Assembly: GCA_003427395.1 (NCBI GenBank)
Contig: BFEA01000463.1
Coordinates: 973,449 to 997,390 of the forward strand
Reading direction: 5' to 3'
Origin: Chara braunii
Lineage: Eukaryota > Streptophyta > Charophyceae > Charales > Characeae
DNA length: 23,942 nucleotides
Below the pieces are notes generated by a model that was not told where the DNA came from, did not search any database, and saw only the letters and a program-made list of their open reading frames with translations. Position 1 is the first letter of the stretch, and every line of letters starts with the position of its first letter. Shown here piece by piece: positions 1-9,899 of this stretch. The position numbers and the translations under genes are program-made.

Positions 1-57
<57 letters not shown>
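1..57. repeat. (AG)n microsatellite at the window edge
   Basis: The first 56-57 bases are an uninterrupted AG dinucleotide run and probably continue outside the window. A similar GA run lies at about 12845-12896. Bases 58-231 after it show no gene and no repeat that I could match. Confidence 0.97.
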
Positions 58-59
<2 letters not shown>

Positions 60-231
60 CTAGTTGAACAACATTCGACAGAGAACCGTAAGGAACTGTC
101 AAACAGCACTACATGTATGCTAGGCCGAGCACAAACGGGCACGTATACAAGCAATGAAAGTGACCACGAGCCCTCTGCATCGGTTGAAATCACCACCTTC
201 AAGAAGTGCCAAACAGTCGGCGGTCTCATAT

Positions 232-784
232 CTCTAGTGCTAAAAGCATTCTTAGGGGACCTTGCGGCATAACTGCTTGGCGTAGCACTATATGCTCACC
301 AAACAGTTTTGGATGTCGATCGTATGGACACATCATATGATGCTTACCAGTAAGCAGCGGCTGATTGCAGGACCTTCTATCCGGTGTGGATCTTTGAGAG
401 CAGATTTGACGCAATCCACCGTTAGATCCATTCCGGCAAGGGGGACCTTCCGTTCTGCCGTTGTTTATTGTACTCATCACGTGGGAATCGACGACGTGAG
501 GAACCGACAATGAACATTTTTAGGGGAGTTTGCGACCGTGTCTGAAACTTATTGGCGTAGCACTAGATGCTCACCAAACAGTTCTGGATGTCAGTTATAT
601 CGACACATCATATGATGCCTTACAAGCAAACTGTCGTCAGATCCCGACCCCCATCCCCGGTGTGGATCTATGAGAGCAGATTTGACGCAATCCACCGTTA
701 GATCCACATCGGAGAGGCGGACCGGTCATCCTGTCGCTGTTCAGTGTAGTCATCATGCGGGAGTCGACATCGCAAGAACCCGAC
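232..784 (+). repeat. Left-end tandem array, two ~276 bp units
   Basis: Two diverged copies of one unit lie head to tail. Shared landmarks are 'GGCGTAGCACTA', 'ATGCTCACCAAACAGTT', 'GACACATCATATGATGC', 'GAGAGCAGATTTGACGCAA' and an 'ACCCGAC/ACCGAC' junction, seen at about 504-508 and again at 780-784 (period 276). The reverse complement of the same unit makes up the array at 22490-23942. The outer boundary near 232 is uncertain because the first copy decays there. Confidence 0.88.
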
Positions 785-1400
785 GATGTTCCAATTGGGA
801 CGTGCTCTTGTTTTGTGATGTGCAGGTGCTTACCGGTGGTTCGTTTGCGGAAGTCGGGAGAGAAGGAGAGAGGGAAACATTTGTAGGTTGCCTGTTGTTT
901 TCGTAAAGGTCAAGTTGAAGCAAAGTACGATGCGTTCATTCAAAGTGCGAATGAACTCGCACTTAGATGGAGGGTGCAGTTGAAGAAAAGGAGAGAGAGA
1001 AATAGTTGCAGGGTGCTCGTCGTTCACACCAGAAGTGAGAATGAACTCGCACTTAGATGGAGAAGCAGGTGCGCACACCATCAGCAAGATGATTTAATAT
1101 GGACGTTGGCTTGCCATTTGCATATTACCCGGTGAAAATGTCATCAAATCTTTGTGTGGAGAAGATACATATCCATTCCTATAAGTAACTTTTGTCATCG
1201 CCTTCAAGTTGCCTAGTGTTTTTCTAAAAGGTGCAGTTGCACACCACAAGGAGAGTTTCCAGAAATCATTAAATGCAAAAAAATCATTCAATGGCAAATT
1301 GCAAAGTACATAGAGTCGTTTTCAAAAACAAATCAATACAAAATTGCAAAGTATACGGAAGCTTTCCAAAATTCACAAAGTACATGGATCCTTTCCAAAA
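232..1400 (+). repeat. Left terminal inverted repeat (inner edge ~1400)
   Basis: This stretch matches the reverse complement of the right end in the same order. Bases 780-833 pair with about 22437-22495 ('GATGTTCCAATTGGGACGTG'). Bases 1027-1126 pair with about 22285-22385 ('GATTTAATATGGAC' is shared). Bases 1130-1200 pair with 22195-22280 (TCATCAAATCT, ATATCCATTC). Bases 1280-1395 pair with about 21930-22060 (GGCAAATTGCAAAG, CACAAAGTACATGG). The two arms differ by indels and substitutions throughout, so this is a long, aged inverted repeat. The left arm carries two dyads, at 943-964 and 1033-1054. Confidence 0.85.
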
Positions 1401-1985
1401 ATCATTGAAGGACACGTTCTAAGGCACATGTAGGCATTCCAAAAATCATTCCAGCCCACGTCGTATAGTCTACATGACATGCCCTTATCTACAGAAGACG
1501 CTTTCGTACAGTCTACATCACTCCCCCTCTTCGCCACAAGCAAAAATATCCTGCATCACACATGAAACAAACCCTCCCACTAATACGAACATGTCGAATA
1601 CCTACACGAAAGCTGATTCAAGCCGAAGACCTACACGAACGCTGATTCGTGCCAAACAAAATTGCAAAGTACACAGAAGCTTTCCAAAATTCACAAAGTA
1701 CATGGACCCTTTCCAAACATCATTGAAGTACACGTTCTAAGGCATATGTAGGCATTCCAAAAATCATTCCAGCCCACGTCGTATACTCTACATGACATAC
1801 CCTTTTCTACAGAAGACGCTTCCGTACAGTCTATATCACTCCCCCTCTTCGCCACAAGCCGAAAAATCCTGCATTACACATGAAACAAACCCTACCTCTA
1901 ATACGAACATGTCGAAGACCTACACGAACGCTGATTCGAGCCGAAGACCTACACGAACGCTGATTCGTGCCGAAGTCCTGCATTA
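1341..1985. repeat. 318 bp tandem duplication with ~30 bp sub-repeats
   Basis: Bases 1341-1658 are repeated almost in full at 1659-1980 (offset 318). Landmarks are 'AAATTGCAAAGTA', 'CATTCCAGCCCACGTCGTATA' and 'CACTCCCCCTCTTCGCCACAAG'. Inside each copy a ~30 bp phrase, 'CCTACACGAACGCTGATTCG', occurs twice. The open frames at 1474-1740 and 1792-1986 are translations of the two copies and have no coding features. Confidence 0.92.
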
Positions 1986-2214
1986 GACAAAAGGTCATCC
2001 GAACCCGACACTTACTATACTCCTGAGTATAAAACTAAAGATACTGATATTTTAGCTGCATTTCGTGTAACTACACCTAAACCTAAATATCCAGAATCAG
2101 AATGTTCACCTGCCTACACAAGTCCCAGACAGAAGCTCATCCAAGCCCGACATGATGTCCACAACGTGATAGGGTCAGACCCACTGCAAAAGGAGTGAGG
2201 TGATAAATGAGAGT
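1986..2214. other. Intergenic DNA, no gene seen
   Basis: No convincing reading frame is visible. A degenerate copy of the dyad (GAGTTTATTCGCA core) lies at 2205-2225, just past the 3' end of the leftward gene C. Confidence 0.6.
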
Positions 2215-2974
2215 TTATTCGCATATAGAATCCGAATACCCTGAGACGATAAGTATCTTCGTAGCATGCGTCGGGTGAAACGAGTTAGTACGATCTTCAT
2301 GGTAGCAGCATGTACAGTCTTCAAGTAGCCTCCCGCGATCGTCGGCGTTGCGCTCGTCTATGTTGAACTCGATTAAAAGGACTTGGTTCGGGAATTCGGG
2401 CCTCAAGATCTGCTTCGATATTCGACAAGTCGCGCATGAGTAAATCTCTTAAAACTCGATTCAAATTGCTCCAGTGACGGATTTGGAACGGACAACGGTC
2501 TCCCTAGAATGGGGGACTATCATCATTTTCTCTCACACCGGATACAAGGAATAATTCTCCATCCAAGCACGAGGCGATATACATGATGAAGATCGATAAG
2601 AAAACCGTAATGGCAGACTCACAACCTTCTGGCATTCTATCGAAAGATGTGTTGGTTACGTACGAATAATACAAACAGTTTTTCAACTCCCCTACGAACG
2701 CAATGTAGAAATCAATTCTAAAGACGGGCCTGTCGCGTAGCGTGGCCATCACAATGTACTAAAAAGTTGGTGTAGGTGGGGGCGAAACAGACGGCTGGAC
2801 ACGAGCGCGAACGTCGTCGGGGACCGGAAGGTAGCGGTATCTTGGAAGCCCAATGTTGCCAAACCACTCTAAACCATAAATGTTCTCAGCTGCGGTAACA
2901 ACTGCACTTCGCAGACTTTCGCAGTAGCCCAGGTCTCTGACAACGACCGTCCCACTGAAACTTCCAGACGACAT
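2215..2974 (-). pseudogene. Gene C: decayed gene of unknown family
   Basis: No family is recognised. The minus-strand reading starts at an ATG at 2974 (MSSGSFSGTVVVRDLGYCES) and runs 71 residues to a TAG at 2759-2761. In the same frame it continues (YIVMATLRDRPVFRIDFYIA) to a TAG at 2504-2506, then about 35 further plausible residues (GDRCPFQIRHWSNLNR). There it shifts by one frame near 2370-2406 into a 63-residue tail containing CTCCYHEDRTNSFHP, ending at 2215. Protein-like composition on both sides of every break suggests one ancestral product of about 250 residues. It is the last gene of the leftward set, behind the A/B paralogues, with the dyad at 3134-3155 in the gap. A hydrophobic stretch (ITVFLSIFIMYIASCL) could be a membrane segment or a buried core. 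It could also be two separate small genes. Confidence 0.55.
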
Positions 2975-3058
2975 CTTGCATCAGAAAAGAGAACAGCGCC
3001 ATTGTCATATACAGAGAGGTGGGTGAACCTCGAAGTTGAGACTGTCTGATGTTGGCAA

Positions 3059-3155
3059 ACTGCGAATGAGCTCGTAATTAGATAGACAGTTTGTCATGCA
3101 ACGGGGTATACCGAAGGGGACGGGCTGTAAGCATAGTGCGAGTTTATTCGCACTA
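3059..3155. repeat. Two dyads between genes C and A
   Basis: A perfect-arm copy, AGTGCGA-GTTTAT-TCGCACT, spans 3135-3154 and extends one base each side as T/A. A degenerate copy (TGCGAATGAGCTCGTAATT) lies at 3060-3079. Both sit in the 214 bp gap between gene C and gene A. Confidence 0.85.
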
Positions 3156-3188
3156 GAGAAAAGACGAAGCAACTAATTGAGAACGCTG

Positions 3189-4110
3189 CTAGTGAAGATG
3201 TAGATGTCCAGCATCGCAGTAAGGGCAGTCGCACACATATCTCGTCTTCCCCTTGCGCAGAGTCACTTCCTGAGGTCCGGAGGCTGAATAATCCAGATGG
3301 CGGTAAACAAATCGCAATTCGTTGTCCCTATGTTCGACTGTGAAATTTATTTCGTCGCAGCTATCGAAGAGGTAGTGAAGTTGTTGGTGCACCAAACAGT
3401 CGACCCGCAAATGCAGCTCATCTTTGAGTGCTTGATCTATGGCGAGCCTGTTTTTGAACCATGCAAGGGAACCAGTAGGGCCAGATGTGTGAAACGCTTG
3501 AAAAGAAGTGAGCTTGACACCGTGAAATTCCTCCCTTGCGAGAAAAAAAACTCTCATTCGTCGACCGTCCACCTTGATGGGAGTGAAGAGCGTCACGACG
3601 GTGGTGCCTCGATTACACACCCTCGCTTGACCGAAGTAGTCTATGATCACCGGCGCTGACTTCATCGGTTGGCCGAGGCAAAACTAGACACACAGTTTTT
3701 GATGCAACTTGTCCAACGACGCCCACTTAAGTTTCTCACATAAAATGTGCCATGCTTCAACCATCTTAGAAGTTTGGACGGGTCCCCTTTCAAGGGGTTC
3801 CCTCTTCAGAAGTGACTCCAACCCGATAGGGTATACCTGTACATCCTTCATCAGAGTGTACAGGTACCAAAAGTTCGACCCTACATCACGGCAAATCTGA
3901 AGTTGTCCTTCTTCCGCACTTTGCCACAAAGGGATTTCCCCGTCCGGGGCAACATCATCTTAGAGGTGCAGGTAGTCACGGTCTAGACCAGATCGTCCAA
4001 TGTCTTCTCAAATGTTTTTCGACAAAATGATTAGATCGACATCTGACGCCGAGGACTTCCTACTCTACAACGAAGTCCGCATATCCATTCTGCATCAGCG
4101 GAGATGCAAG
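3189..4110 (-). pseudogene. Gene A: paralogue of gene B, unknown family, broken
   Basis: The best segment is 158 residues (3665-3189). It contains IIDYFGQARVCNRGT, RMRVFFLAREEF and RVDCLVHQQLHYLFDSCDEI, and ends in CDCPYCDAGH, a CxxC...H zinc-knuckle-like tail. The same frame continues upstream through a TAG at 3684-3686 into SNFWYLYTLMKDVQVYPIG and KLKWASLDKLHQKLCV. Further upstream it passes a TAA (3960-3962), TGA (4008-4010), TAG (4065-4067) and TGA (4095-4097). Residue-by-residue homology to gene B (IIDY.G..R..NRGT, MRVFFL.RE.F, RVDCLVH.QLH.LF, C.Y..GH, WYLY) shows that this whole stretch was one coding region of about 300 codons. The TAG at 3684 aligns with TGG (Trp) of gene B, and the TAG at 4065 with TAC (Tyr). 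Function is unknown. Translation starting at the ATG at 3665 would give only the C-terminal half. Confidence 0.75.
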
Positions 4111-4584
4111 GAAGCGCGTCAGTTGCGATTCTCGCAAGTGCATAAGCAAAAATTTCAGGAATGTTATATGCACGAAAGGGTTCGATAATTGGTAATTGGT
4201 TCACACATCGCAAGAGAGCGCAAGTTTTCTAACCACCGTCTAATGCCGACTTATTTTCTACACGTTATTCATGTGGGTCGATAAGTGAGAGTAGATTCGT
4301 ACTTCGCAAATCAGCGCAAGTCCTGCAACCGCCGCCGACGATTGGCAAATAAATGACGGTAGATTCGCACTTCGCAACTGAGCACAAGTCCTGCAACCGC
4401 CGCTCAACATCTCCAACACGTCGTTCATGTGGAACGGTCAGACTACTCTCTTATTGGGTGGAACGGTCAGACTACTCTCTTAATCAGCGCAAGTCCTGCA
4501 ATGATGGCGTCGATGAACGGCGAGGTCGTCCTATGAGTACAGTAGCAAAGTGCGAACTAACTCGGAGTTGTCTCACATAGCAGG
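4111..4584. repeat. Intergenic gap with dyads and short direct repeats
   Basis: There is no convincing gene here. Dyad copies lie at 4283-4304 (AAGTGAGA-GTAGAT-TCGTACTT), 4352-4372 (right arm TCGCACTT intact) and 4547-4566 (left arm AAAGTGCGA intact). 'CAAGTCCTGCAA' occurs three times (about 4317, 4385 and 4490). The 24-base phrase beginning TGGAACGGTCAGACTACTC is tandemly repeated at 4430-4453 and 4459-4482 (period 29). Confidence 0.8.
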
Positions 4585-5526
4585 TCATGGGGACTGGTGT
4601 CCATCCTCACAATAAGGACAGTCGTAGATCTGTCTCCGCCTACCCCCTACGAATTTCAATGTTTGGACACCCGAACGGTGATGCAAAACTTTTTGTAGAG
4701 TGTAGTCATTGTAGTTGTCCTTGTGTTCCAACGTGAATAATATGTCGTCACACAATCCGAAAAGGAAGTGAAGTTGGGCATGCACCAAACAGTCAACCCT
4801 TTGATTCAACTCTTTTGCGAGCGAAGGATCTATTTCGAATCGTTCACGGAAGCGTTCGAGAGCACCAACGGACACGGGCTCGCGAAAGTCTTCCCTCACA
4901 AGGAAGAAAACTCTCATTTGCTTACCACAAAGTTTGGCCGCCGTGAAAAGAGTCAGCACAGGGGTGCCACGGTTGAACAGACGAACTCGGCCATGGTAGT
5001 CTATGATCAAAGGAAAACGCAACTGCGGCTTCCCGATGCAGTACCATGCGCAAAGTTTAGCATGCTGCTCGTCCATACAACCTTACTTTTGTTCAAAGCG
5101 CAGCGACTCCCAATCATCTACCATATCCTCGACGTCCATCTTCTGCTCCTGACTGGATGGAACTTCCAAAAGTTGGACTTCTTCTAAACTCCAGTAGAGG
5201 TACCACATATTTGATTCTCTATCATGAACTATTGTAGTTTGTCCATCAACAACACGTGTTTCGGGTGCAACGTAACCGTCGAGGCCGACCCCAGCTTCGA
5301 TATGCAGATAATTGTTGTCAAGACTGAGCGTTTGTTGTGCCTAAATGCATTTGTTCATGATGATAAGATCCGTGTCCACATTCTCGATCGAAAAGGAATA
5401 CTCGCTCGCGTACAATGAGGTTTCGTAGGACGTTGTCTCATATACAACGTTGAACGATGGTGTGTCGTCGTCATGCATCCTGCAAGACAAGAAACCGGAA
5501 TTAGTTCGCAGTTCACGTCTCGTCAT
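4585..5526 (-). pseudogene. Gene B: paralogue of gene A, unknown family, broken
   Basis: The open C-terminal part starts at an ATG at 5076 (MDEQHAKLCAWYCIGKPQLR). It runs 163 residues through LIIDYHGRVRLFNRGTP, KQMRVFFLVREDF and RVDCLVHAQLHFLFGLCDDI to a terminal YDCPYCEDGH. The frame extends upstream through a TAA at 5083-5085 into ESNMWYLYWSLEEVQLLEVP, SLDNNYLHIEAGVGLDGYVA and, beyond a TAG at 5341-5343, SYETSLYASEYSFSIENVDT up to about 5526. Each block has a counterpart in gene A. The TAA at 5083 aligns with TGG (Trp) in gene A (KLKWAS), so it is a mutation and not a natural end. The conserved CPYC..GH tail suggests metal or nucleic-acid binding, an inference only. The gene lies immediately downstream of the DUF7869-like gene on the same strand, and its upstream end merges into a local duplication (5473-5800). 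Confidence 0.75.
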
Positions 5527-5800
5527 TATCTTAGCGGAGTTCGTAGCTACCTAATCCGAATCAGTTTGCATTTATCTAAACGGGAACGTCGGACGGACTG
5601 GAAAGACAGCCGTCCCCCAAGGCCACAAGCGCTTTCTCGCATCGTCATGCATCCTGCAGGACAAGAAACCGGAATTAGTTTGCAGTTCACGTTTCGTCAT
5701 TATCTTAGTGGAGTTCGTAGCTACCAAACGTTGGATGGACCGGAAAGACAGCCATCCCCCAAGGCCACAAGCGCTTTCTCGCAAACGGATGTCGGTATTG
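5468..5800. repeat. Tandem duplication across the 3' end of the DUF7869-like gene
   Basis: The phrase ATGCATCCTGCA(A/G)GACAAGA begins at 5473 and again at 5647 (offset 174). The phrase GGAAAGACAGCC(G/A)TCCCCCA recurs with offset 142. The first copy therefore carries about 32 extra bases between the two blocks. The inner copy encodes the last codons of the DUF7869-like gene (GDGCLSGPSNVW, stop at 5721). The outer copy encodes a diverged duplicate of that tail (GDGCLSSPSDV). Confidence 0.9.
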
Positions 5801-8800
5801 CAAGGCCTGTCACGAATTTGCTCTCATCCGTCCCTTTGCGAAAAGGTCTTCTCCAAGAATAAGCCACGATTTCGGCACGTTGCCATTGTTCCTCGTCCGA
5901 AGTGGAAAGTTTCCACCTCTTCATCCAAGCGCTGGAATACCTTTCGCGAAGATCGGACGAGTGACCTGTAGGCACCCACCACTGTATACGTAAACAACCG
6001 AAATGCGGTGAGGAACGGTCGTCCACAACCTCAGACTGTGCTCTGCCAACCCAGAACGGGACACCTTGAGACAGTTTCTCATCAGGCGGCCTAACAATCA
6101 GAAAATTACCTTGGTTTATATAGCGACGAGGGTCGAAGTCCACTTTTGGACGGTCAGCCCTCAGGCCTACATATATAAGCGAAGCATCTGGCGAAGGAGG
6201 GTCGGCTTCTTGAACTTCCTCCACAGTTTCGACTGATTGTGGCCAGAAGGTGTGGGGGTAGGTCTCCGGCTCGTACGCCCTGAGGACATCCTCTTCCTCA
6301 CCCTCTTCCGTCTCCTTCTTCTTTTGTTTTTGGATCATGTCGTCTACCTCGACGAAGATGGCTTTCCAGTAAGACAAAGCATCCTCCTGCTTGTCGACCT
6401 CCTCCTTCCTATATGTCTGCCACATGTGTCTATGTTGTTCGAGGACGTCCACAAATTTTTGTACACTATCACGAGTCATCCGAAAATCGTCTTTAACGAC
6501 ACGGGGAATAACACATGGCTGTGGGGGGGAGGCAGGGCCTGCATACTGGCCATCGACAACCGGGAACCGGTGAACTGGTCTGCCTTCCGGCATCCATTCC
6601 ACATCGGTACAGTACTTCTTGTACACCATGACGGGACTGCCGTCACGCATGAAGAATTTAAAGAGGTGCGGTTTCGATACGCCGACGATGGTTCTGTCGA
6701 CGTATCGATCCACTACCCGGCGCCAATCGGCAATGTGATCGAGCTCAATGCACTTCGGCGGTATCTTGTGCGACGACTCGATAAGCGAGAACAACTCCTT
6801 CGTGGTGTTAGCATCGTTGTCCTTCAGTTTTTTCGAGAAAACACTAAAAGTCGCGTCTATGTCGGTATGCGTGTGTCCAACGAGCATGAACCCCACTTTG
6901 ACATCTTCGAAAATCCCGAATTTCGCCAGAAGAGAGGCCAAACACATAAGGTATTGGTTTTTGTTCTCCCTCCAGCAATTGTCCGCCTGGATGTGGAGGT
7001 GGTGTGGTCATTTCTGTCCCGATGCCTGCAACTCACATAGAGTCCGCATTACGCACGTCATGGTGCCATCGAAACCGTGCGCATAGAAAGGCAAATACGT
7101 GTACACATAAATGAACGGTTTCCTGCCGTGAGCTACGACCGCGGTCAGGTTCGTTTTCATCATCATGTCGTGTCGATGATCCTTGGAGTAATTATACATG
7201 CCGATGTGAGGAACGGTTGTCTTTTTCTGATCCATTCCATCCACTATAAGGCAGAGGTATTCCGCGGGGTTCAAAATAGAACGAAGTTTCCAGTCAGCGT
7301 AATCTGCACGGTGAGCGACCTGATCTAGTTGGTGTTTGCGGTGCTTTTCATCGAAATCCCTACGGTCACGAAGGAGGAAGGCGTTGTCTCTAGTCTGTCG
7401 AAGGCGGACGCACTCGCCACACTTTGTGAACGAGTTGGACTTGGCTAGGTCGGCATGCCACAAGTACTTCCTCCATATGGAGTAGAAGACTTGCTCCGAA
7501 ACGACGATCTGACCTGCCGCTTCCAAGTCCGCCTTGATAGATTCGTATACAAGGAGCTTCGTGAAATAAGCAGGGAGCCTAACTTTGGGTCGTTGTGAGG
7601 TCGCCCTCACAACCATTTCGTTAGGCATAGCATCTCCATGTTCTTCCACGAACCTTGTCATACGAGCCAGCATGCTCACATACTCCGGTCTCGGGTTCAA
7701 CAATCCCCATCGACCATGACGGCCACGAACGACCCCGTCCGACTTGCACTTGCTATAACGACGAAATGTGTTTCGACATATCCCTATTATTTTGCACCAA
7801 CCGGCGATGCACACACGGCGTTTGCACTGCACTGGTTGGACTCTATCCAGACCTCCGTCGAGGATAGTGAAATTGTCGAGGGTTTGCATCCACCACTCGA
7901 TCCTCCTTTCGAGGGACATTTCATAATAAGCTTCGTGCACCGGTTTGATATTGTCAATGGTCAAGACCCGAAGACACTTGTTCTTACAACATTTGTACGT
8001 CGGGACGAGCGCAATGTTAGTTTCATTCAATCGACTTTTGGCCCTCTTCGAATGCTCTGACCTTCTAACCGGCCTATTTTTCCGATTATATCTTCTCCTT
8101 TCTCTAGGTAGGGGATGGGACAAAACTTGAAGGACTGCTTCGGGAGTTCCAGGTTGGCTTTTGGTCGGGGACCCATGCGCTGCACCTATGAATTTTGATC
8201 TGTCCGTGGGAGTGGTTCTCGGCAAATCAGATTGGGAGGATTCCGATGAACTGTAGAAATCTGCGTCTACAAAACCAGTCTGCCAATTTTCCATTGCACC
8301 CGTCGCTGTCATCGACGGAGAGCCAACTATTCCGGCTTCACATGCAATTCTCTTACCTATCTTCGCACTTCCACACGCACGTACCATTGCCTGGTCCCTA
8401 TCATACCCGTTTCTACCAAATGCGACGCACTGTTCCCGATCAGATCTGTTTCTATTAGGCATACCGCAGAAGTCAGTGTCCACCAGCGACCGACTGTAGT
8501 CAAATGCTAGGGGTTGGATAACTTCAATGCTTTCTGACAGTCTACCCGCTGTCCGCACAAGATCTGATCCAGTCGTTTCGGACACACCACAGAAATGTGT
8601 GTCCACGAACATCCACCCACCGGGAAACGACTCGACATCCCGAACACCCTCACTACCGGGGATTAGCGCTGTAGATACGCGCTGACCGTCGAGAACGTTG
8701 GTAAACCGAACAAAACGATGTCGGGCGGACGTCGTAGACGAGCCTGAATGATTCGTCAGGGTCAACATCGGGAACTCCCTTTTCAAACCGCAATGCCGAT

Positions 8801-8912
8801 CAGAGGGAGCTTTCGGGCTGCTGTCACAAGAACTACGTTCTCGAACATCGTTTTCTCCGTGTTGTCGTGACGGTGGCGGTGGCATGACATAGTGGACGGA
8901 TTGGACAACCAT
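5721..8912 (-). pseudogene. DUF7869-like (GHTHxDID) transposase-type gene with one in-frame TGA
   Basis: A single frame of 1,064 codons (terminal stop included) is interrupted only by a TGA at 7008-7010 (codon 635). It starts at an ATG at 8912 with good context (TCAAATGG). Residues 103-230 hold three copies of a (F/L)VD(T/A)xF(C/Y) phrase. About 270-300 is a basic, probably nuclear-localising stretch. About 305-390 is Cys-rich (YKCCKNKCL, CKRRVCIAGWCK), zinc-ribbon-like. Residues 551-634 start the core (CLIVDGMDQKKTTVPH), followed after the stop by HIQADNCWRENKNQYL and VGFMLVGHTHTDIDATFSVF. This D...DN..RENKN...GHTHxDID pattern is typical of DUF7869 proteins, which probably have an RNase H-like fold; D558/D561, D644 and D684/D686 are candidate metal ligands. 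Next come an acidic coiled-coil-like region and a C-terminal domain with PFWVGRA and IQWWVPTG. It is the best transposase candidate of the element. TGA may derive from CGA; readthrough or programmed use is less likely. Confidence 0.82.
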
Positions 8913-8936
8913 TTGAGGAGACGATTCACACGAAAA

Positions 8937-9005
8937 CTGTACAACAAGAAAATCATGTCAACGTATGACGAGGTCAGGAAAATAAACAAGAGAGAGCAAA
9001 CTTAC
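8937..9005 (-). other. Candidate 69 nt 5'-UTR intron of the DUF7869-like gene
   Basis: Reading the minus strand upstream of the ATG at 8912, there is a strong donor (AAAT|GTAAGT, 9005-9000). It is followed by a T-rich stretch and an acceptor (TTGTTGTACAG, ending at 8937). The acceptor lies about 25 nt before the start codon. AT-rich sequence (GATAAATATTTG, about 9010-9022) just upstream could hold a promoter element. This is a prediction from motifs only. Confidence 0.5.
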
Positions 9006-9022
9006 ATTTCAAATATTTATCA

Positions 9023-9459
9023 CAAAACAGTGGAACAACAACATTTGAATCCATATCGTTTTGTCGGACCCTGATGTGAGGCTCAAGTGTTATCTCAAGT
9101 CTGACTCCTCACCCACTCGTTCAGTGTGCAAGTGGTTTGGATATGTTCGAGTAAACTCGCACTTTTTCAGACGAGAGTACAAATGCGAGCTCATTCGGAT
9201 TTATTCAACGTACAGTAAGAAATTAAGTTCATGGTTGGAACAAGACCGAACACAAGTGCGAGTCGATTCAGTATTATCCACTAAACAGCGAGAAATTTCA
9301 AGTGCCAAAAAATTTGCACTTCAGAGGAACTTTTCGATTACGCCGTGCAATAAGAAATTGGCTTCGTGGTCGGTTCAGTGCCGAGTTAACTCGCAAATAC
9401 AAAACGACTTCATTCTCTTGGGCCGAGAAGAGACGCGAATTATCGACTAAAGAGGAACA
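9023..9459. repeat. Spacer with several dyad copies upstream of the leftward gene set
   Basis: Copies or clear derivatives of the dyad occur at about 9143-9165 (TTCGA-GTAAAC-TCGCACTTT), 9181-9202, 9253-9272 (CAAGTGCGA left arm) and 9379-9400. No gene is apparent; the open frame through 9061-9450 is low-information sequence spanning the dyads. Confidence 0.75.
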
Positions 9460-9840
9460 AATTTAGGGGGATGGATGGTTGAAGAGCGAATAAATTTGCA
9501 CTTGCAAACAAGCATTTCCATTATGAAACTAAGGTTTGTGGACTAAAGAGTCAAAAATTTGGGGGGATGGTTGGTTGAAGAGCGAATAAATTCGCACTTG
9601 CAGACAAACATTTTCACTATGAAACTGGGACTTTTGGACTGTAGAGTAAGAAATTTAGGGGGATGGTTGATTGAAGAGCGAATAAATTCGCACTTGCAAA
9701 CGAGCATTTTCATTACGAAACTGGGCGTACAAGTGCGAGTTAATTCTGACCTATGGACTAAACTGTGACAAATTAAGGGGTTGGTTGGTTCAAGAGCGAA
9801 TGAATTCGCACTTGTAAACGAGCATTTCCATTACGAAACT
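9460..9840. repeat. 96 bp tandem repeat, three units plus a diverged fourth, each with a dyad
   Basis: The phrase GAAGAGCGAATAAATT(T/C)GCAC starts at 9481, 9577 and 9673 (period 96). A related copy starts near 9791 after a 118-base step. Each unit contains TTAGGGGGATGGTTGGTTGA, a dyad with a clipped left arm (GAGCGA-ATAAAT-TCGCACTT), GCAAAC(A/G)AGCATTT and TATGAAACT. An additional dyad (CAAGTGCGAGTTAATTCTG) sits at about 9730-9748. Confidence 0.92.
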
Positions 9841-9899
9841 GCGGGTACAAGTGCAAGTTGTTTCCAACTTGTTCTGTGTGTAGTACAACCCACAGATCG

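Noticed and set aside
1474-1986. Two similar small proteins of 88 and 64 codons
   Set aside because: They are the two copies of the 318 bp tandem repeat. They lack composition typical of proteins, and the repeat extends beyond the frames.
6237-7040. 267-codon plus-strand open frame
   Set aside because: It is antisense to the GHTHTDID region of the DUF7869-like gene, whose minus-strand motifs are specific; the plus translation has no family-like pattern.
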